From: JBLHGU01 sp047615875
GTDB taxonomy: Bacteria > Pseudomonadota > Gammaproteobacteria > Arenicellales > CAJQKF01
Direction of reading: 5' to 3'
Length of the DNA: 7,521 nt
Assembly: GCA_047615875.1 (NCBI GenBank)
Contig: JBLHGU010000244.1
Location: forward strand, 1-7,521
In this document: positions 5,937-7,521 of the stretch, piece after piece
Layout of the letters: the number at the start of each line of letters is the position of its first letter
Numbering within the stretch: the first letter of the stretch is position 1
The notes under the pieces: generated by a model
Databases searched by the model: none
Told to the model about the DNA's origin: nothing
Seen by the model: the letters and a program-made list of their open reading frames with translations, nothing else
Translations under genes and position numbers: made by a program

Positions 5937-6358
5937 TTATTCCAACTCAGGTTGAGGTGCCAACAAATGCCGATCAGAAGTGAACCGAAACTTTTCGTCT
6001 GAGGGTACTAATCCGATGGCCGCTTTCTGAAAATTTCTATCCATCCAAAATCTGCACCCCCCTCCCCCACCCCACCCCACCCCACCCGGCGAGTTCACCA
6101 ACCATTCGAGGGGGCACAGTCCCAAGGTCGGTCCGACAGGCCTCCGGATTGCCAGCCTCCGGCAAAATTTCGGCCTCTGCATCCCTACTCCCCATGCCGC
6201 CCGAAACCGCCCCCACTCCGTACGAATCTCGAGTAACCGGCCGCGCAACGACTTCTCAGCTTTCGGGGTGGTGGGGGTGGCGCGGAAAACGGCGCTTCGA
6301 GATATTATCTGCGGTTGGTCAAACGGCCACCCTCGAACTGAATCCGAGATCCAATCTC
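5937..6358 (-). other. GC-rich island with an ambiguous open frame
   Basis: A sharp GC-rich island (about 6050-6310) inside AT-rich relic sequence. One minus-strand frame stays open from about 6356 to the stop at 5937-5939. The only start candidate with any length is TTG at 6246-6248, giving 103 residues beginning LRGRLLEIRTEWGRFRAAWG. Its middle is a low-complexity Gly/Trp run translated from the C-rich tract. The + strand is also open across part of the same place (6149-6376), as expected for GC-rich DNA with few stops. I see no ribosome binding site and no known domain. It is more likely a transferred or repeated non-coding segment than a gene, but a degraded coding origin cannot be ruled out. 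Confidence 0.3.
6057..6087 (-). repeat. C-rich tandem tract, G-quadruplex/i-motif candidate
   Basis: Six C-runs (lengths 6, 5, 4, 4, 4, 3) are separated by single bases, including a CCCCA unit repeated in tandem. On the minus strand this gives six G-runs with one-base loops, which meets the strictest sequence definition of an intramolecular G-quadruplex. The + strand could form an i-motif. A second, weaker G-rich site lies on the + strand at 6265-6280. Confidence 0.7.
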
Positions 6359-6737
6359 ACTAACAGTTCGGGATAACTTAACGAACGTTCTTGCTCGGTT
6401 CGGGCTCGGATTTCGTTCGGGGGCGGTTAAGCGGTTGAGCCCAATAGGTTTTTTACATGCTTTAGCGAAAAAGAGAGTCAATACAGGAAAATTAAGGCTA
6501 ACGATGTTCGGGATAGGGTCGGACGGCGCCCTGATCTGAGAAATACAAAAATAAAGAGCTTAAGTATCTTCAACTTAGGAACATAATCGACCTCGGTTCA
6601 ACTTCCTGTTAATGGGTCGGTTGATGTCGATGCAACGACTCTTCCCATAAAAAATTCCGTCATTTCCGATGGTAATTAATGAGTTATCCCGTGATCGACG
6701 GCCAGTTTTGGTGTCCGTGAATAATCACCGCATATTT
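6359..6737. other. Gene-free stretch with scattered TTCGGG words
   Basis: I see no recognisable coding sequence on either strand. TTCGGG occurs four times (6367, 6399, 6416, 6507), two of them inside the longer word GTTCGGGATA (6366-6375 and 6506-6515). An 8-bp palindrome GAACGTTC occupies 6383-6390. A 7-bp inverted repeat CCGTGAA/TTCACGG (6715-6721 and 6737-6743, 15-base loop) lies at the right end, next to the stop of the decayed gene that follows. That hairpin could be the relic of its terminator. Confidence 0.35.
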
Positions 6738-7105
6738 TCACGGCTTGATTGATCGACTCATAATCCATTGGTCACACATGATTTGTGGGCCGATTTGCTT
6801 GGTCGCGGCAATTGAAAATCCTCTCGGCTGTTGGGTGATTGCACCCCCGGTCACTGATTCCAATTTAAACCGATCACCCATTCTCTCCAGGTGTTCAACG
6901 TCGCCGGAATACGCTGATATTAAGATGATCAGGAAACCCACCTTTCAATTCTTTGAATGAAGCATCCGTGTTTGACAATAAGCTTTACTACTGCCTGTAC
7001 TAACCTCCCTTTTCCGTAGATATCACCTTCAAACTGGTACTTTGAATAGTTTCTAGCCTGTTGTGGCGCAGTTAGTGGTGTGTTAACTCTGCAATACATT
7101 GAGAG
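6738..7105 (-). pseudogene. Unidentified decayed gene spread over three frames
   Basis: Reading the minus strand from about 7105, one frame gives APQQARNYSKYQFEGDIYG, then KGRLVQAVVKLIVKHG, and hits a stop at 6929-6931. The next frame takes over at about 6963 with DASFKELKGGFPDHLNISVF and stops at 6895-6897. The third carries on from about 6888 with EHLERMGDRFKLESVTGGAI and CDQWIMSRSIKP to the stop at 6738-6740. Each hand-over keeps a plausible protein sense, as expected for a frameshifted gene. The GKGRLVxAVVK...FPDxL arrangement looks like a conserved small domain, but I cannot name the family. A further open piece upstream (7117-7203, containing DCLGVYAKGFETPDSVIARL) may belong to the same or another lost gene. 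It lies downstream of the cytochrome gene on the same strand. Confidence 0.5.
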
Positions 7106-7280
7106 TCAAAGAAGTCCTATAGACGCGCAATAACACTGTCGGGAGTTTCAAAACCTTTAGCATAAACCCCTAAACAATCATATGCTTCGTCATTAATTTT
7201 GATGGGTTTTGTTATTTATTACCTTTCTCAACGACCTGCCTGCTATAACTGGGGTTAATGAGACCATTGTCTTTTTATAA

Positions 7281-7296
7281 ATCGGATTTAACCGAT
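7281..7296 (-). terminator. Small hairpin after the cytochrome c gene
   Basis: ATCGG (7281-7285) and CCGAT (7292-7296) form a 5-bp stem with a 6-base loop, 22 bases beyond the cytochrome stop on the minus strand. It is followed on that strand by TTATAAAAAG, which is not a proper U-run. It may be a weak transcription end or a chance hairpin. Confidence 0.25.
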
Positions 7297-7317
7297 AGCA
7301 GAACAATAAATATCGAT

Positions 7318-7521
7318 CTATTTGGTTTGACTATTTAATTCGAGGTCAGAATCAATCACTGTGATATTGATTCCAGAATACCAGGAGGAAACATTTTCGA
7401 TATCTTGTTTAGTTAACATTTTTGCCACCAATGACATTTGCGGGTGCTGGATTGCGCCAGACTGGTAACCTTTAAGCCGGGCAATCATGTACTCTTTTTG
7501 CTGTGCCGTCAGGTTTGGAAT
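7318..7521 (-). CDS. Class I cytochrome c, C-terminal part (cut by the window edge)
   Basis: The last 67 codons of a c-type cytochrome, open to the right edge and ending in TAG at 7318-7320. The sequence IPNLTAQQKEYMIARLKGYQ is the typical IPxLAxQxxxYLxxQLxxF helix of the cytochrome c4/c553 group. HPQMS follows, with the methionine that would be the sixth haem ligand, then KMLTKQDIENVSSWYSG, the C-terminal helix. The haem-binding CxxCH motif would lie outside the window, so it could not be checked. About 17 residues continue past the usual domain end (NITVIDSDLELNSQTK). The protein would carry electrons in the periplasm, either alone or as a subunit or domain of a redox enzyme. No stops or frameshifts are present in this part, unlike the neighbouring relics. 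Confidence 0.85.
   Translation of the reverse strand: MPNLTAQQKEYMIARLKGYQSGAIQHPQMSLVAKMLTKQDIENVSSWYSGINITVIDSDLELNSQTK

Noticed and set aside
6149..6376. A + strand ORF of 75 codons in the GC-rich island.
   Set aside because: It has no ribosome binding site, its composition follows the GC-rich DNA, it overlaps a longer open frame on the other strand, and no domain is recognisable.
1..7521. A CRISPR array, rRNA or complete tRNA anywhere in the window.
   Set aside because: No regularly spaced repeats and no convincing RNA gene signatures were seen on either strand.

Overview
The window has two halves with different character. The left half (about 1-4781, + strand) is an intact, tightly coded solute-uptake locus of proteobacterial type. 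It holds a periplasmic TRAP substrate-binding protein (DctP family), then a fused small-plus-large TRAP membrane permease (DctQ-DctM in one chain), then an IclR-family regulator. All three read in the same direction. The right half (4782-7521) contains almost no intact genes. It is lower in GC apart from one GC-rich island, carries stops in every frame, and still shows recognisable fragments of decayed minus-strand genes.

Region by region: 1-231 is an upstream control region with a perfect 12-bp palindrome (TTGGTATACCAA), a GC-rich hairpin patch and a good ribosome binding site. 232-1329 is dctP. 1330-1461 is an intercistronic spacer with a 16-bp tandem duplication and a strong stem-loop. 1462-3936 is dctQM, with a start chosen 10 codons inside the longest frame because of a strong ribosome binding site. 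3937-4019 is a short gap filled by a possible 27-residue ORF whose stop overlaps the regulator's start. 4020-4781 is iclR. Beyond that, all on the minus strand, are: an unidentified decayed coding stretch (4921-5391), a three-way-junction inverted repeat (5408-5477), the C-terminal half of an IS110-family transposase with frameshifts and stops (5483-about 5880), a GC-rich island with an ambiguous open frame and a G-quadruplex/i-motif tract (5937-6358), a second unidentified decayed gene (about 6738-7105), and at the right edge the intact C-terminal end of a class I cytochrome c (7318-7521), which continues outside the window.

How the genes work together: DctP would capture a small, probably carboxylate-bearing, solute in the periplasm and hand it to the sodium-driven DctQM permease. 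The IclR protein would adjust expression in response to that solute or a breakdown product. The substrate cannot be read from the sequence.

Organism: a Gram-negative proteobacterium is supported by the Sec signal peptide, the TRAP system, the IclR protein and the c-type cytochrome. The relic-rich right half suggests a genome or region undergoing gene loss after insertion-sequence activity, as in host-associated or recently bottlenecked lineages; that is inference. I did not find a convincing new multi-gene system. The most unusual items are the structured inverted repeat beside the IS110 remnant, the coupled mini-ORF before iclR, and the extra membrane segments in the permease.
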